A DNA stretch of 64,000 nt from Nitrospirota bacterium (GTDB lineage: Bacteria > Nitrospirota > Thermodesulfovibrionia > UBA6902). Shown in pieces: positions 32,840-42,308 of the stretch. The stretch covers positions 37,676 through 101,675 of the forward strand of contig JACRMS010000019.1 in NCBI GenBank assembly GCA_016214845.1. Direction: 5' to 3'. The position numbers and the translations under genes were made by a program. The stretch's first letter is position 1; every line of letters begins with the position of its first letter. Below the pieces are notes generated by a model. It did no database searches, was not told the origin of the DNA, and saw nothing but the letters and a program-made list of their open reading frames with translations.

Positions 32840-34207
32840 ATGAAACGCACCGTTGTCATTAATGTTGTCGGGCTGACCCGCTCGCTTATCGGCGGGCATA
32901 CACCGAATTTGCGCTCTCTGCTTTCAAACAGCGCGAACATAAAAACAATTACCCCTGCTGTCACCTGCTCCGTTCAATCGACATATTTAACAGGCAAGCT
33001 TCCCTCAGAGCACGGCATTGTCGGGAACGGCTGGTACTTCCGCGACCTCTCTGAGGTATTGTTCTGGCGTCAGTCCAACAGGCTTGTGCAGTCAGAGAAG
33101 ATATGGCATGTCGCAAAGAGGCGCGACCCTACTTTTACCTGCGCGAATAATTTCTGGTGGTACAACATGGTGACTGACGCGGACTGGGCAGTGACGCCGC
33201 GGCCGTTGTATTGCGCTGATGGATTAAAACTCCCTGACTGCTATTCCATTCCTCCTGAGCTGCGCGACAAATTCAACAGGGAGTTCGGACAATTCCCGCT
33301 CTTCCAATTCTGGGGCCCGGCAACCTCTATTGTGGCGAGCGAATGGATCGGAAAGGCCGCGATGGCAATTGAAGATATGTATAAGCCAACGCTCAATCTT
33401 GTTTATCTGCCTCATCTCGATTACATCCTTCAGAAAGTTGGCCCTGACGGAGATATTAAAAAAGACCTTGCCGGGATCGATGCCCTCTGCGGAAGGCTCA
33501 TCAACTTCTTTCGAGATAGAGGATGCAGGGTTGTTGTTCTTTCCGAATATGGAATAACACCTGTGAAGAACGCGATCCACCCGAACAGGGTATTGAGGAA
33601 CGCAGGCTATCTTTCCCTCAAGGTTGACCTGGGCCGTGAATATATTGACTTCGGCGCCTGCCGCGCCTTTGCAGTCTCAGACCATCAAATAGCACATGTT
33701 TATATTCAAAACAAATCTGACGTCCCAACCGTGAAAGAGTTGTTTGAAAATTCACGAGGGGTCGAGCGCGTACTGGATGAGGAAGGCAAAAGAGCATTCG
33801 GGCTCGATCACGAGAGGTCGGGCGAATTGGTCCTCATCTCAAAAAGCGACAGTTGGTTCACCTATTATTACTGGGACGATGATGCAAAGGCGCCTGATTA
33901 CGCAAGGACCGTAAACATCCATTCAAAGCCCGGATATGACCCGTGTGAGCTTTTTATTGATCCCGCAATTAAATTTCCGAAATTAAAGATCGGCTTGACG
34001 CTCGCGAAAAAGGCCCTCGGCTTCCGCTATCTCATGGACGTGATACCTCTTGACGCAGGCCTTGTCAAAGGCTCTCACGGCAGGGTGACCGGCAATGATG
34101 ACGAGGGGCCTGTCTTTATGACCACCGAACCAAAGCTTCTCAATTCACAAACCGTAAAAGCACGGGATGTCTTTGACTTGCTGTTGGGGCATGTCTTTAA
34201 AGACTAA
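32840..34207 (+). CDS. alkaline phosphatase-superfamily phosphodiesterase (ebo-associated)
   Basis: The 455-residue protein (ATG 32840, giving MKRTVVINVVGLTRSLIGGH) belongs to the nucleotide pyrophosphatase/phosphodiesterase branch: TPAVTCSVQSTYLTGKLPSEHGIVGNGW contains the nucleophile Thr in TCSVQSTYLTG, LVYLPHLDYILQK an Asp-His metal pair, VVVLSEYGI the Glu, and LVKGSHGRV a His. No signal peptide is visible, so it acts in the cytoplasm or at the inner face. Such proteins accompany ebo clusters and may be EboF, a name I cannot confirm. It lies after the nested palindromes, so it may have its own promoter. Confidence 0.78.
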   Translation: MKRTVVINVVGLTRSLIGGHTPNLRSLLSNSANIKTITPAVTCSVQSTYLTGKLPSEHGIVGNGWYFRDLSEVLFWRQSNRLVQSEKIWHVAKRRDPTFTCANNFWWYNMVTDADWAVTPRPLYCADGLKLPDCYSIPPELRDKFNREFGQFPLFQFWGPATSIVASEWIGKAAMAIEDMYKPTLNLVYLPHLDYILQKVGPDGDIKKDLAGIDALCGRLINFFRDRGCRVVVLSEYGITPVKNAIHPNRVLRNAGYLSLKVDLGREYIDFGACRAFAVSDHQIAHVYIQNKSDVPTVKELFENSRGVERVLDEEGKRAFGLDHERSGELVLISKSDSWFTYYYWDDDAKAPDYARTVNIHSKPGYDPCELFIDPAIKFPKLKIGLTLAKKALGFRYLMDVIPLDAGLVKGSHGRVTGNDDEGPVFMTTEPKLLNSQTVKARDVFDLLLGHVFKD

Positions 34208-34280
34208 TTAAAAAAGCCAGGGGCATGGAGCAAAGAGCATAGGGTTACTGCAAATTCTCTCACAATATACTCATTGAAAA

Positions 34281-34289
34281 TGTTATAAT
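34281..34289 (+). promoter_or_regulatory. candidate extended -10 promoter of gyrA
   Basis: TGTTATAAT contains the extended -10 TGn and a consensus TATAAT, 74 bp before the gyrA ATG. No good -35 is seen, which is acceptable for extended -10 promoters. The upstream stretch 34208-34280 also holds a word-repeat (GGGGCATGGAGCAAAGAGCA). Confidence 0.5.
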
Positions 34290-34362
34290 TTCGGGTCACG
34301 TTTTTAATAATTCACTTATGAATTCTGTCTTATATTTTCACCTGTTTTAAGAAGGAGACTAC

Positions 34363-36810
34363 ATGGCAAGACTTACAATAAATATTGAAGAAGAGATGAA
34401 GACTTCCTACCTTGATTACGCGATGAGCGTGATCGTGGGCAGGGCGCTTCCTGACGTCAGGGACGGCCTGAAGCCCGTTCAGCGCAGGATAATGTATGCG
34501 ATGTTGAGGGAAGGGCTTTTACCGACAAAAAAATATTCCAAATGCGCCGGCGTCGTCGGCGAGGTCCTGAAGAAATACCACCCGCACGGCGATTCCGCGG
34601 TTTATGACGCGCTCGTGCGCCTTGCCCAGGATTTTAATATGCGTTATCCGCTCGTGGACGGCCAGGGGAATTTCGGCTCCATTGACGGCGACCCTGCCGC
34701 GGCGTACCGTTATACGGAATCACGCCTTACGAAACTTGCCGAAGAGCTGCTCGTTGATATCGATAAAGAGACAGTGGATTTTACGCCGAATTTTGACGAG
34801 ACCACGGAAGAGCCTATTGTCCTCCCTTCAAAGGTCCCGAATCTTATTATCAACGGGTCAGCGGGCATAGCTGTCGGCATGGCTACAAACATCCCTCCCC
34901 ATAACCTCGGAGAGATCATTGACGGGCTTGTGATGATGATAGAAAACCCCGAGGTCACTGTTAAAGAACTAATGAAAAAGATTAAAGGCCCCGACTTTCC
35001 GACAGGCAGCACTATTCACGGGAGAAAGGGGATCATTGACGCTTACCATACGGGCCGGGGACATTTAAAGATACGGGCCAAAGTGGAAATTGAACCCCAA
35101 AAGGGGGACAGGGAGAGCATCATTATTTCAGAGCTGCCTTATCAGGTCAACAAGGCAAGGCTCATTGAAAAGATTGCCGAGCTTGTGCGTGAAAAGAAGA
35201 TCGAAGGGCTCTCTGATCTCCGTGATGAATCCGACAGGGAAGGCATAAGGGTCGTCATGGAGGTCAAGCGCGGCGAGATCGCGCAGGTGGTGCTGAACCA
35301 GCTTTATAAACACACCCCGATGGAGACCACCTTCGGCATCATCATGCTCTCGATCGTCAACGGCCAGCCAAAGGTCCTGAACCTCGCCCAGATGCTTTCT
35401 TATTTCCTCCAGCACCGGCGTGATGTCATTGTCAGGAGGACGAAGTTTGAACTGCGCAAGGCCGAAGAGAAGGCCCATATCCTTGAAGGACTCAAGATCG
35501 CGCTAGATAATCTTGACGCGATCATTTCCTTGATCCGCAAATCAAAGACGCCCGATGAGGCGCTTGAGGGTTTGATGAGCAAATTTCCCCTGTCAAAGAT
35601 CCAGGCACAGGCCATCCTCGATATGAGGCTGCAAAGACTTACCGGCCTTGAAAGGGACAAAATAATCCAGGATTATCTCGATACGATCAGGGAGATCGAA
35701 CGCCTTAAGGCGATCCTCGCAAGCCCCACGCTTGTAGACAATATCATCAAAGACGACCTCCTTGAGATAAAGAAAAAATACGCGGACAAGAGGCGCACTG
35801 TAATCGCGGAGGAGGCAGAGGAGATAACCCTTGAAGACCTCATTCAGGAAGAGGAGATGGTGGTCACCATTTCTCATAACGGCTATATCAAGCGGAACCC
35901 CCTCACGCAGTACAGGAGCCAGAGGAGGGGCGGAAAGGGGTCGATGGGCATGGAGACGAGGGAAGAGGATTTTGTGGAACGCCTCTTTACCGCGTCAACG
36001 CACGACCATGTGCTCTTCTTCACAAACTTCGGACGGCTTTACTGGCTTAAGGTTTATCAGATCCCTGAGATGGGTAGGGCCGCCAAGGGAAAGGCAATTG
36101 TAAATCTTTTACAGTTATCGCAATATGAAAAAATATCCGCTGTCTTTGCAATAAAGGAATTCACGGAAGGGTCTTCCCTTTTCATGGCAACCAAAAAGGG
36201 AGTTGTCAAAAAAACATCCCTTGCCGCATACAGCAATCCCCGGACAAAAGGCATAAACGCAATTAAACTTGATGAGGATGATGAGCTCATTGGCGTGCGG
36301 ATGACAGACGGTAAAAAAGATATTAATCTCAGCACCAGGAATGGCCTGTCAATAAGATTTAACGAAGACAACGTAAGGGAGATGGGCAGGGTCGCTCACG
36401 GTGTCAGGGGAATGAGATTAAAACAGGATGATGAGGTTGTCTCTGTTGATATCCTTGATGACGATACAACGCTTCTGACGGTCACGGAAAAAGGTTACGG
36501 AAAAAGGACCAAGGCTGAAGAATACCGCTTGCAGAGCAGGGGCGGTAAAGGCATATTCACGATAAAGGTAACACCCAAGAACGGCAAGGTCGTCGGGGTG
36601 CTTCAGGTGACAAGCGATGATGAGATAATCATCATTGCAAGCAGCGGTAAACTGATCCGCATAAAGGCATCAAATATCTCCACCATCGGAAGGGCCACCC
36701 AGGGAGTAAGGCTCATAGACCTCGCAGAAGACGACAAGGTCGTCAGCGTAGCGCGTTTCGCCGAACAGGACGAGGAAGAAGCAAACGGCGAAAATTTATT
36801 TAAGGAATAA
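34363..36810 (+). CDS. gyrA: DNA gyrase subunit A
   Basis: The 815-residue protein is a complete GyrA: winged-helix core with [20 protein letters not shown], active-site Tyr117 in AYRYTES, coiled-coil/C-gate region and a C-terminal beta-pinwheel domain with the GyrA box in [11 protein letters not shown] (about residue 527), which distinguishes it from ParC. The quinolone-determining region keeps the sensitive Ser78 (GDSAVYD) and Asp82. GyrA breaks and reseals DNA for negative supercoiling with GyrB, not in the window. AAGGAGA precedes the ATG. Confidence 0.97.
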   Translation: MARLTINIEEEMKTSYLDYAMSVIVGRALPDVRDGLKPVQRRIMYAMLREGLLPTKKYSKCAGVVGEVLKKYHPHGDSAVYDALVRLAQDFNMRYPLVDGQGNFGSIDGDPAAAYRYTESRLTKLAEELLVDIDKETVDFTPNFDETTEEPIVLPSKVPNLIINGSAGIAVGMATNIPPHNLGEIIDGLVMMIENPEVTVKELMKKIKGPDFPTGSTIHGRKGIIDAYHTGRGHLKIRAKVEIEPQKGDRESIIISELPYQVNKARLIEKIAELVREKKIEGLSDLRDESDREGIRVVMEVKRGEIAQVVLNQLYKHTPMETTFGIIMLSIVNGQPKVLNLAQMLSYFLQHRRDVIVRRTKFELRKAEEKAHILEGLKIALDNLDAIISLIRKSKTPDEALEGLMSKFPLSKIQAQAILDMRLQRLTGLERDKIIQDYLDTIREIERLKAILASPTLVDNIIKDDLLEIKKKYADKRRTVIAEEAEEITLEDLIQEEEMVVTISHNGYIKRNPLTQYRSQRRGGKGSMGMETREEDFVERLFTASTHDHVLFFTNFGRLYWLKVYQIPEMGRAAKGKAIVNLLQLSQYEKISAVFAIKEFTEGSSLFMATKKGVVKKTSLAAYSNPRTKGINAIKLDEDDELIGVRMTDGKKDINLSTRNGLSIRFNEDNVREMGRVAHGVRGMRLKQDDEVVSVDILDDDTTLLTVTEKGYGKRTKAEEYRLQSRGGKGIFTIKVTPKNGKVVGVLQVTSDDEIIIIASSGKLIRIKASNISTIGRATQGVRLIDLAEDDKVVSVARFAEQDEEEANGENLFKE

Positions 36811-36820
36811 ACAGGAAAAT

Positions 36821-36892
36821 AGTAACGGGTGACGCGTAACGAGTAACGGGAAGAAAAAGTCTTTACCCGTCACTTGTTACGCGTTACTGTTT
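36821..36892. repeat. inverted repeat, GTAACGGGT words, bidirectional terminator-like
   Basis: AGTAACGGGTGACGCGTAAC (from 36821) pairs with CCCGTCACTTGTTACGCGTTACT (36866-36888), imperfectly, and is followed by GTTTTTT. The word GTAACGSG repeats in both arms. It lies between the convergent gyrA and DUF486 genes and can end both transcripts. Confidence 0.7.
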
Positions 36893-36893
36893 T

Positions 36894-37235
36894 TTAGCTC
36901 TTAAACGTAAAATACACCGCGCCTAAAATGCAGAGAAAGGCGTAGAAGTAGTCGGTCTTCCACGGTTGTTTCATGTAGAACAACGCGAAGGGGATGAAGA
37001 TGCAGATCGTGATTATCTCCTGCATGATCTTTAATTGAGGAAGACTCATGCTTGTATATCCTATCCTGTTTGCCGGCACCTGCAGCAGGTATTCAAATAA
37101 TGCCACAAGCCAGCTTAACAGCGCCGCAAAATACCAGGGCTTCGTATTCAGGTGCTTCAAATGACCGTACCACGCAAAGGTCATAAAAACATTTGATAAG
37201 GACAACAGGATAATTGTTATGAACGCGGGTCTCAT
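36894..37235 (-). CDS. DUF486 membrane protein
   Basis: The 113-residue protein has four hydrophobic segments and the DUF486 pattern AWYGHLKHL, LLSWLVALFEYLLQVPANRIGY and KIMQEIITICIFIPFALFYM, ending in YFTFKS. The family is small, drug/metabolite-transporter-like in topology, and of unknown function. It is convergent with gyrA and next to the SWIB gene but separated from it by a terminator. Confidence 0.85.
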   Translation of the reverse strand: MRPAFITIILLSLSNVFMTFAWYGHLKHLNTKPWYFAALLSWLVALFEYLLQVPANRIGYTSMSLPQLKIMQEIITICIFIPFALFYMKQPWKTDYFYAFLCILGAVYFTFKS

Positions 37236-37285
37236 AAAATGAGTTTAATAAAACGGCGGAAGGATTGTAAACAGAGCAGAAAGCA

Positions 37286-37317
37286 AAACAGGCGCAGACT
37301 GATGCCTGCGCCTGTTT
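37286..37317 (-). terminator. strong rho-independent terminator
   Basis: AAACAGGCGCAG (37286-37297) and CTGCGCCTGTTT (37306-37317) are exact 12-bp complements with an 8-nt loop, T-rich on both sides. It lies 28 bp after the SWIB stop and ends that transcript; it could also function in the plus direction. Confidence 0.9.
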
Positions 37318-37345
37318 GTTTATAGAAAAAACTAAACCGCTTTTA

Positions 37346-37687
37346 TTAACTGAGGTGCTTGTTGACCAGCTTGGTCATCTCGAACATCGTGACTGTCTTT
37401 TTCCCGCCAAATACTGCCTTCAGATTATCATCAGCATTGATGTTTCTCCTGTTGACAGAATCCTGGAGTTTGTTCTTCTTGATGTACGCCCAGAGTTTCT
37501 TGGTGACCTCGGTCCTTGGTATAGGCTTGCTTCCGACAACTGCCGCAAGGGCGTCGCTGATCTTCATGGGTTTCATGAATGCAGGGTTCGGCGCTCTCTT
37601 CTTCTTAACGGTCTTCTTTGCTGCAGGTTTTTTCTTGGCGGGTTTCTTTGCTGCAGGTTTTTTTACGGCTTTCTTTTTTGCTGCCAT
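37346..37687 (-). CDS. SWIB/MDM2-domain protein with Lys-rich tail
   Basis: The 113-residue protein has an N-terminal third made of AAKK/PAKKK repeats (histone H1-like) and a SWIB domain: PMKISDALAAVVGSKPIPRT, KLWAYIKKNKLQDS and RNINADDNLKAVFGGKK. Such proteins are abundant, nucleoid-associated-like in Chlamydia, Nitrospirota and deltaproteobacteria; the tail should bind DNA. The ATG follows AGGAGGAGG, a very strong site, suggesting high expression. Its partner is unknown. Confidence 0.88.
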   Translation of the reverse strand: MAAKKKAVKKPAAKKPAKKKPAAKKTVKKKRAPNPAFMKPMKISDALAAVVGSKPIPRTEVTKKLWAYIKKNKLQDSVNRRNINADDNLKAVFGGKKTVTMFEMTKLVNKHLS

Positions 37688-38058
37688 CCTTACCTCCTCC
37701 TATATTAGGGTTATAGTTTTTTATTTCTATGCATAATAATCTGCACTTTTTTGAAATTTTTTTCAATCATTTTTTTTATTGTATCGTCTCACTGAAAACT
37801 TTCAGTGGTTATTCTAATCTAAGACATATGATTTTTGGAAGAGGAAAAATAGGACCCCCGCGACTAATCCTTCACTGGAAAAGCATGGTATGATTACATT
37901 TGAGCGATGCGCTGACTTGCTCCTCTTCCGCTCTTTTGCTCTTCTGTTCTTTTGCACTTCCGTTCTTTTCCGGTTGCAGACCCGGTTATTCTGTGAGATA
38001 ATTTTGACAGGATAAAAGCCGTTAACGGGTTTTTTTATTACTGCAATTGGAGGTCCTC
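37688..38058. other. 371-bp intergenic region (divergent promoters)
   Basis: No gene is seen. The region holds the AGGAGGAGG of the SWIB gene, a short palindrome CACTGAAA-AC-TTTCAGTG (37790-37807), a TGGTATGAT extended -10-like element (37886-37894), a pyrimidine word repeat CTTTTGCTCTTCTGTTCTTT (from about 37933) and, near 38004, a TTGACA without matching -10. Promoters for the SWIB and molybdoenzyme genes should lie here. Confidence 0.45.
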
Positions 38059-38523
38059 ATGATTTCTCTTGATGTCAACGGGAAAATATATAACATTGAC
38101 GTAAGCCCCGATACGCCCCTGTTGTGGGTGATCCGGGAGCATCTTGAGCTGCACGGCACAAAGTTCGGCTGCGGCATGGCGCAGTGCGGCGCATGTACGG
38201 TCCATATCGACGGCAAGGCAAGAAGGTCATGCCAGACGCGGGTGAAGGACGCGGCGGGCAAGAAGATCACCACCATTGAAGGTATACCCGAAGAGCATCC
38301 AGTGATAAAGGCGTGGGTTGAGGACGAGGTGCCGCAGTGCGGATACTGCCAGCCCGGACAGATAATGTCGGCTGTCGCATTGCTGAAAGAAAACCCTGAA
38401 CCCACTGACAATGATATTGATAATGCAATGACAGGGAATCTATGCCGCTGCGGTACTTATCAAAGGATCCGCCGCTCCATCCATCGCGCATCAAAGATGA
38501 TGGCGGAAGGAGGCAAGTCATGA
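38059..38523 (+). CDS. [2Fe-2S] small subunit of isoquinoline oxidoreductase-type molybdoenzyme
   Basis: The 154-residue protein starts at ATG 38059 (TTGGAGG upstream; the frame's earlier start at 38047 lies before that site). It has the plant-type ferredoxin cluster ([15 protein letters not shown] and the fourth Cys in RRSC) and the C-terminal four-helix cluster ([10 protein letters not shown] and [12 protein letters not shown]), the two [2Fe-2S] centres of xanthine-dehydrogenase-family small subunits. It passes electrons from the molybdenum site of the adjacent large subunit to an acceptor. ATGA overlap with it shows coupling. IorA-type is the best match; substrate unknown. Confidence 0.9.
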   Translation: MISLDVNGKIYNIDVSPDTPLLWVIREHLELHGTKFGCGMAQCGACTVHIDGKARRSCQTRVKDAAGKKITTIEGIPEEHPVIKAWVEDEVPQCGYCQPGQIMSAVALLKENPEPTDNDIDNAMTGNLCRCGTYQRIRRSIHRASKMMAEGGKS

Positions 38524-40673
38524 GCGTGATCATCAACATAAGCAGGAGGGACTTTTTGAAAACAGGCGCATTAATAGGAAGTGGATTTGTGCTCGGAGTA
38601 TTTCCCCGTCATGAGGAAGCCTCGGGTGAGGGTGCAAAGCTCTTTGCACCCAATGCATTCATCAGGATCGGCACGGATGATATTGTGACCATAATCGTCA
38701 ACAAGTCGGAGATGGGGCAGGGTGTTTATACTTCATTGCCCATGATGGTGGCGGAGGAGCTTGAGGCTGACTGGACAAAGGTCCGCATTGAGCCCGCGCC
38801 GGTTGATCCCGCATACAATCATACAGTCTGGGGTATTCAGGGCACAGGCGGCAGCACCAGTGTCGGGACAACATGGGACCAGCTTCACAAGGCGGGCGCT
38901 GCAGCGCGGATGATGCTGATACAGGCGGCAGCGGAGATGTGGAATGTTGACCCGTTTACCTGCAAGGCGGAGAACGGTCTTGTCATTCATCCCGGATCAA
39001 ACAGGCAGTTGTCTTTCGGCAAGCTTGCGGAAAAGGCTTCACAGATGAGCGTGCCTCAGGAAGTCAAGTTGAAAAACCCGGCGGAATATAAGCTCATCGG
39101 CAAACCGGTAAAGCGTCTTGACACGCCTGAGAAGGTAACGGGAAAGGCGGTCTTCGGAATAGACGTGAAAGTCCCTGACATGCTCACTGCTGTTGTTGTG
39201 CGCTGCCCTGTCTTTGGCGGCAAGGTAAAAAGTTTCAATGACAGGAAAGCCAAAGCGGTTTCAGGCGTTAAATCAGTTGTGCAGATTCCTTCAGGGGTTG
39301 CGGTGGTCGCGGAAAACTTCTGGGCCGCCAAACAGGGACGCGACGCTCTTGAGATCAAATGGGACGAGGGGCAGCTTGCTGATTTCGACACTATGAAACA
39401 GAGAAAGCAATACGCCGGGCTCGTAAAGACACCCGGTGCAGTCGCAAGAAAAGAGGGCTCACCGGATGAGGCGCTTGAAAAGGCAGTGAAGAAGATAAGC
39501 GCGGAATATGAAGTCCCCTATCTGGCGCACGCCACTATGGAGCCTTTGAACGCGGCAATTGATCTGCATGGCGACAGTTGCGATATCTGGACGGGCACCC
39601 AGTTTCAGACAAATGACAGAAATTCAGCCGCGGCTATTCTTGGATTGAAGCCTGAGAAGGTAAACCTCCACACAACTTTTCTGGGAGGCGGTTTCGGACG
39701 CCGCGCAAATCCTCATTCGGATTTTGTGTCCGAGGCGGCAGAGGTGGCAAAGGCAGTGAAGAAGTCCGTCAAGGTAATGTGGACGCGTGAAGATGACATA
39801 AGAGGAGGCTACTACCGCCCGATGTGGTATGACCGGATCTCCGCGGGCCTTGATGAAAATGGAAAAGCGACCGCCTGGAAGCACACGATCGCAGGGCAGT
39901 CCATCATCACGGGAACAGCCTTTGAAAAGATGCTTGTTAAAGAAGGCATAGACGAAACGTCTGTTGAAGGAGCAAAAGACATCCCTTATGACATTCCGAA
40001 TATCCTCGTTGATCTCCATTCACCGGCGTATCCAATTACAGTTCAGTGGTGGCGGTCTGTCGGCCATTCACATACGGGATTTGTCGTTGAGACCTTTATC
40101 GATGAGCTTGCCTTTGCGGCAGGCAAAGATCCTTATGAATTCCGCAGGAGTCTGATTTCAAAAGACCCAAGGCGCAAGGCGCTCCTTGAGCTTGTCGCGG
40201 AGAAGGCCGGCTGGGGAAGTCCGCTGCCCGCTGGACAAGGGCGCGGCATTGCCGTGCATAAATCTTTCGGAAGTTATGTCGCGCAGGTTGCGGAGGTCTC
40301 GGTGGGCAAAGACGGCGAGGTGAAAGTGCATAAAGTAGTGTGCGCTGTTGATTGCGGAAAGATCGTAAACCCCGACACCATCGAGGCGCAGATGGAATCG
40401 GGCATCGTCTTCGGACTTTCAGCAGCGCTATTCAGCGAGATCACGTTTAAGAAAGGACGCGTGATACAGGGCAATTTTAACAATTACAAACTCATGCGCA
40501 TGAGAAATATGCCGGTTGTGGAGGTCCACATCATGCCGAGTCAGGAGAAATCCGGTGGCGTTGGAGAACCCGGGGTGCCGCCCATTGCCGCAGCGGTGTC
40601 GAATGCGCTTTTTACAATTACCGGTAAACGCATTCATCGTCTGCCGATACGGGCAGAGGATGTGAAGGCATAG
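38520..40673 (+). CDS. molybdopterin-binding large subunit (isoquinoline oxidoreductase, IorB-type)
   Basis: The 717-residue protein (ATG 38520; the longer frame runs back through the small subunit) begins with a Tat signal ([19 protein letters not shown]), as in periplasmic IorB-type enzymes. Family motifs include [20 protein letters not shown], the molybdopterin contacts [12 protein letters not shown] and [10 protein letters not shown], and the C-terminal [18 protein letters not shown] with the active Glu. The enzyme hydroxylates a carbonyl-like or aromatic carbon using water at a Mo centre. It pairs with the [2Fe-2S] subunit and with downstream XdhC and MocA maturation genes. Confidence 0.88.
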   Translation: MSVIINISRRDFLKTGALIGSGFVLGVFPRHEEASGEGAKLFAPNAFIRIGTDDIVTIIVNKSEMGQGVYTSLPMMVAEELEADWTKVRIEPAPVDPAYNHTVWGIQGTGGSTSVGTTWDQLHKAGAAARMMLIQAAAEMWNVDPFTCKAENGLVIHPGSNRQLSFGKLAEKASQMSVPQEVKLKNPAEYKLIGKPVKRLDTPEKVTGKAVFGIDVKVPDMLTAVVVRCPVFGGKVKSFNDRKAKAVSGVKSVVQIPSGVAVVAENFWAAKQGRDALEIKWDEGQLADFDTMKQRKQYAGLVKTPGAVARKEGSPDEALEKAVKKISAEYEVPYLAHATMEPLNAAIDLHGDSCDIWTGTQFQTNDRNSAAAILGLKPEKVNLHTTFLGGGFGRRANPHSDFVSEAAEVAKAVKKSVKVMWTREDDIRGGYYRPMWYDRISAGLDENGKATAWKHTIAGQSIITGTAFEKMLVKEGIDETSVEGAKDIPYDIPNILVDLHSPAYPITVQWWRSVGHSHTGFVVETFIDELAFAAGKDPYEFRRSLISKDPRRKALLELVAEKAGWGSPLPAGQGRGIAVHKSFGSYVAQVAEVSVGKDGEVKVHKVVCAVDCGKIVNPDTIEAQMESGIVFGLSAALFSEITFKKGRVIQGNFNNYKLMRMRNMPVVEVHIMPSQEKSGGVGEPGVPPIAAAVSNALFTITGKRIHRLPIRAEDVKA

Positions 40674-40681
40674 AATACTGA

Positions 40682-40853
40682 TTATGAGCAGGCATGGTTA
40701 AAAAACATCTTGAACGCGATAATTTTTTGAAATTGCCTGCCTGAAGATGTCATTCCCGCTTGCCGGGAATCTTCTTTAGAAGGGATTCAGTGCAGCCATC
40801 TATGACCGGCTAAGGTATCGCACAATATATTTTTTAACCATGCCTGCTCATAA
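40682..40853. mobile_element. 172-bp element with perfect 24-bp terminal inverted repeats (MITE-like)
   Basis: The left end 40682-40705 (TTATGAGCAGGCATGG... to AAAAAA) and right end 40830-40853 are exact reverse complements over 24 bp. The interior has no gene and contains a GTCATTCCCGC repeat (40749-40759). Size, perfect ends and no coding capacity fit a miniature inverted-repeat element. No clear target duplication was seen (left flank ATACTGA, right ATACAAA share ATAC). Confidence 0.7.
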
Positions 40854-40876
40854 ATACAAATCAGGAGTATTTGGAT

Positions 40877-41716
40877 ATGGAAATTTATGAAGAGATAATC
40901 AGGTTGAAAAATGAGGGAAGGGCGTGCGTTGTTGCGACTATAGTGCAGTGCATCGGCTCATCGCCTCAGAGGGAAGGGGCCAAGATGCTCGTTCGGGACG
41001 ACGGCTCCATTATGGGGACCCTTGGAGGCGGATGCATCGAAGCGGAAGTAGTGCAGGCTTCATTGATGGCGCTGAAAAACGGCGCTCCGCAGACCATCCC
41101 GTTTGAGCTCACTGAAAAACACGGGGGCCTTGTCTGCGGGGGGAAGGTCCTTGTCTTTATTGAACCGGTCATACGCGAGCCGCGTCTCGTGATACTTGGC
41201 GCGGGACATGTGGGGAAGGCGCTTTCGGCAGTGGCAAGGTTTTCAGGTTTTCATGTAACGGTCAGTGATGACAGGGAAGAACACGCAAACAGGAAAAACG
41301 TCCCCCATGCGCATGATATTGTCGTTCATGAATTCGGTAGCATATTCGCCAAACTCGATAATGATAAAAATACATACATTGTGATCGCTACAAGGGGACA
41401 CAATCACGACCTCGATGCATTGAGGGCCGCGCTAAAAACAGAGGCATGTTATGTAGGGCTGCTTGGCAGCAGGCGTAAAAAGGCACTGCTTTTCAAAACA
41501 CTCCGGGATGAAGGACATTCGGAAGAAGCAGTGAGCAGGATCATTACTCCCGTTGGACTCTCCATCGGTTCTGTGACGCCTGAGGAGATAGCTATAAGCA
41601 TTATGGCGCAGATCATTCAGCACAGGAGGGAAAATGCCCTATCAGGTCTCAGCGATCTGTCTTGCAGCAGGCTCATCAAAGAGGATGGGCCAATCGAAAC
41701 AACTCCTTCCACTTAA
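40877..41716 (+). CDS. XdhC-family molybdenum cofactor maturation protein
   Basis: The 279-residue protein starts at ATG 40877 (AGGAG nine bases upstream; a TTG two codons earlier is less likely). It has the XdhC pattern VATIVQCIGSSPQREGAKM, GTLGGGCIEAEVV and CGGKVLVFIEP (N-terminal domain), then a Rossmann fold LVILGAGHVGKALSAVA and VATRGHNHDLDALRAAL and YVGLLGSRRK. XdhC binds the molybdenum cofactor and supports insertion or sulfuration for xanthine-dehydrogenase-family enzymes. It overlaps mocA by 83 bp, and serves the upstream enzyme. Confidence 0.9.
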   Translation: MEIYEEIIRLKNEGRACVVATIVQCIGSSPQREGAKMLVRDDGSIMGTLGGGCIEAEVVQASLMALKNGAPQTIPFELTEKHGGLVCGGKVLVFIEPVIREPRLVILGAGHVGKALSAVARFSGFHVTVSDDREEHANRKNVPHAHDIVVHEFGSIFAKLDNDKNTYIVIATRGHNHDLDALRAALKTEACYVGLLGSRRKKALLFKTLRDEGHSEEAVSRIITPVGLSIGSVTPEEIAISIMAQIIQHRRENALSGLSDLSCSRLIKEDGPIETTPST

Positions 41717-42239
41717 AGATAAGCCGATGATAAGGCACTGTCTCGACGCCCTGATATCATCAGGAATAAAAGATATCGTCGTAGTGCTTGGCAGCGGGGA
41801 TATGCGCACGGTCATGGCGGTGAAGGGACTCCCGGTGTATATCGTGTTCAATAATGTTCCAGAAAGCGATATGGCTGGATCCGTGAGGACCGGCCTGAAG
41901 TCGGTACTGAATTCATCTACCGGCGTACTGATAAGCCTTGCGGACCAGCCGCTTGTTTCGGTCGAGACGATAAAAACCCTTGTCGCCCATCACGAAGAGG
42001 GACCGGACAAGATCCTGATCCCGCAATATGAAACAAAGAAAGGCCACCCCGTGCTCTTGCCGAAAAATCTGCTGGAAGATATTTTCCCCGACGGCACACT
42101 GAGAGATATTATCAGAAAGCATTCCGACAGAGTCATCCTTGTCCCGGTAACTGATGAAGGTGTAATTATTGATGTTGATACAACGGAAGATTACAACAGG
42201 ATACTAAAGATCGTAACGAATGAACCTGGTCTGCCGTAA
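41634..42239 (+). CDS. mocA: MocA-type molybdenum cofactor cytidylyltransferase
   Basis: The 201-residue protein has the nucleotidyltransferase signature LAAGSSKRMGQSKQLLPL, residues 10-27, and NVPESDMAGSVRTGLKS and ISLADQPLV (metal Asp). MocA adds CMP to the molybdenum cofactor, giving the MCD form used by enzymes of the xanthine dehydrogenase family, including IorB-like ones. A ribosome site AGGAGGG lies inside xdhC, and the genes overlap by 83 bp. It ends the molybdoenzyme operon and is convergent with the GGDEF gene. Confidence 0.88.
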   Translation: MPYQVSAICLAAGSSKRMGQSKQLLPLKDKPMIRHCLDALISSGIKDIVVVLGSGDMRTVMAVKGLPVYIVFNNVPESDMAGSVRTGLKSVLNSSTGVLISLADQPLVSVETIKTLVAHHEEGPDKILIPQYETKKGHPVLLPKNLLEDIFPDGTLRDIIRKHSDRVILVPVTDEGVIIDVDTTEDYNRILKIVTNEPGLP

Positions 42240-42308
42240 AATATCACTTTGTTACACGTCTCCACTTCGGCTTTTTCGAGAATTGCATCTCCGTGCTGCC
42301 TGAGAAAA

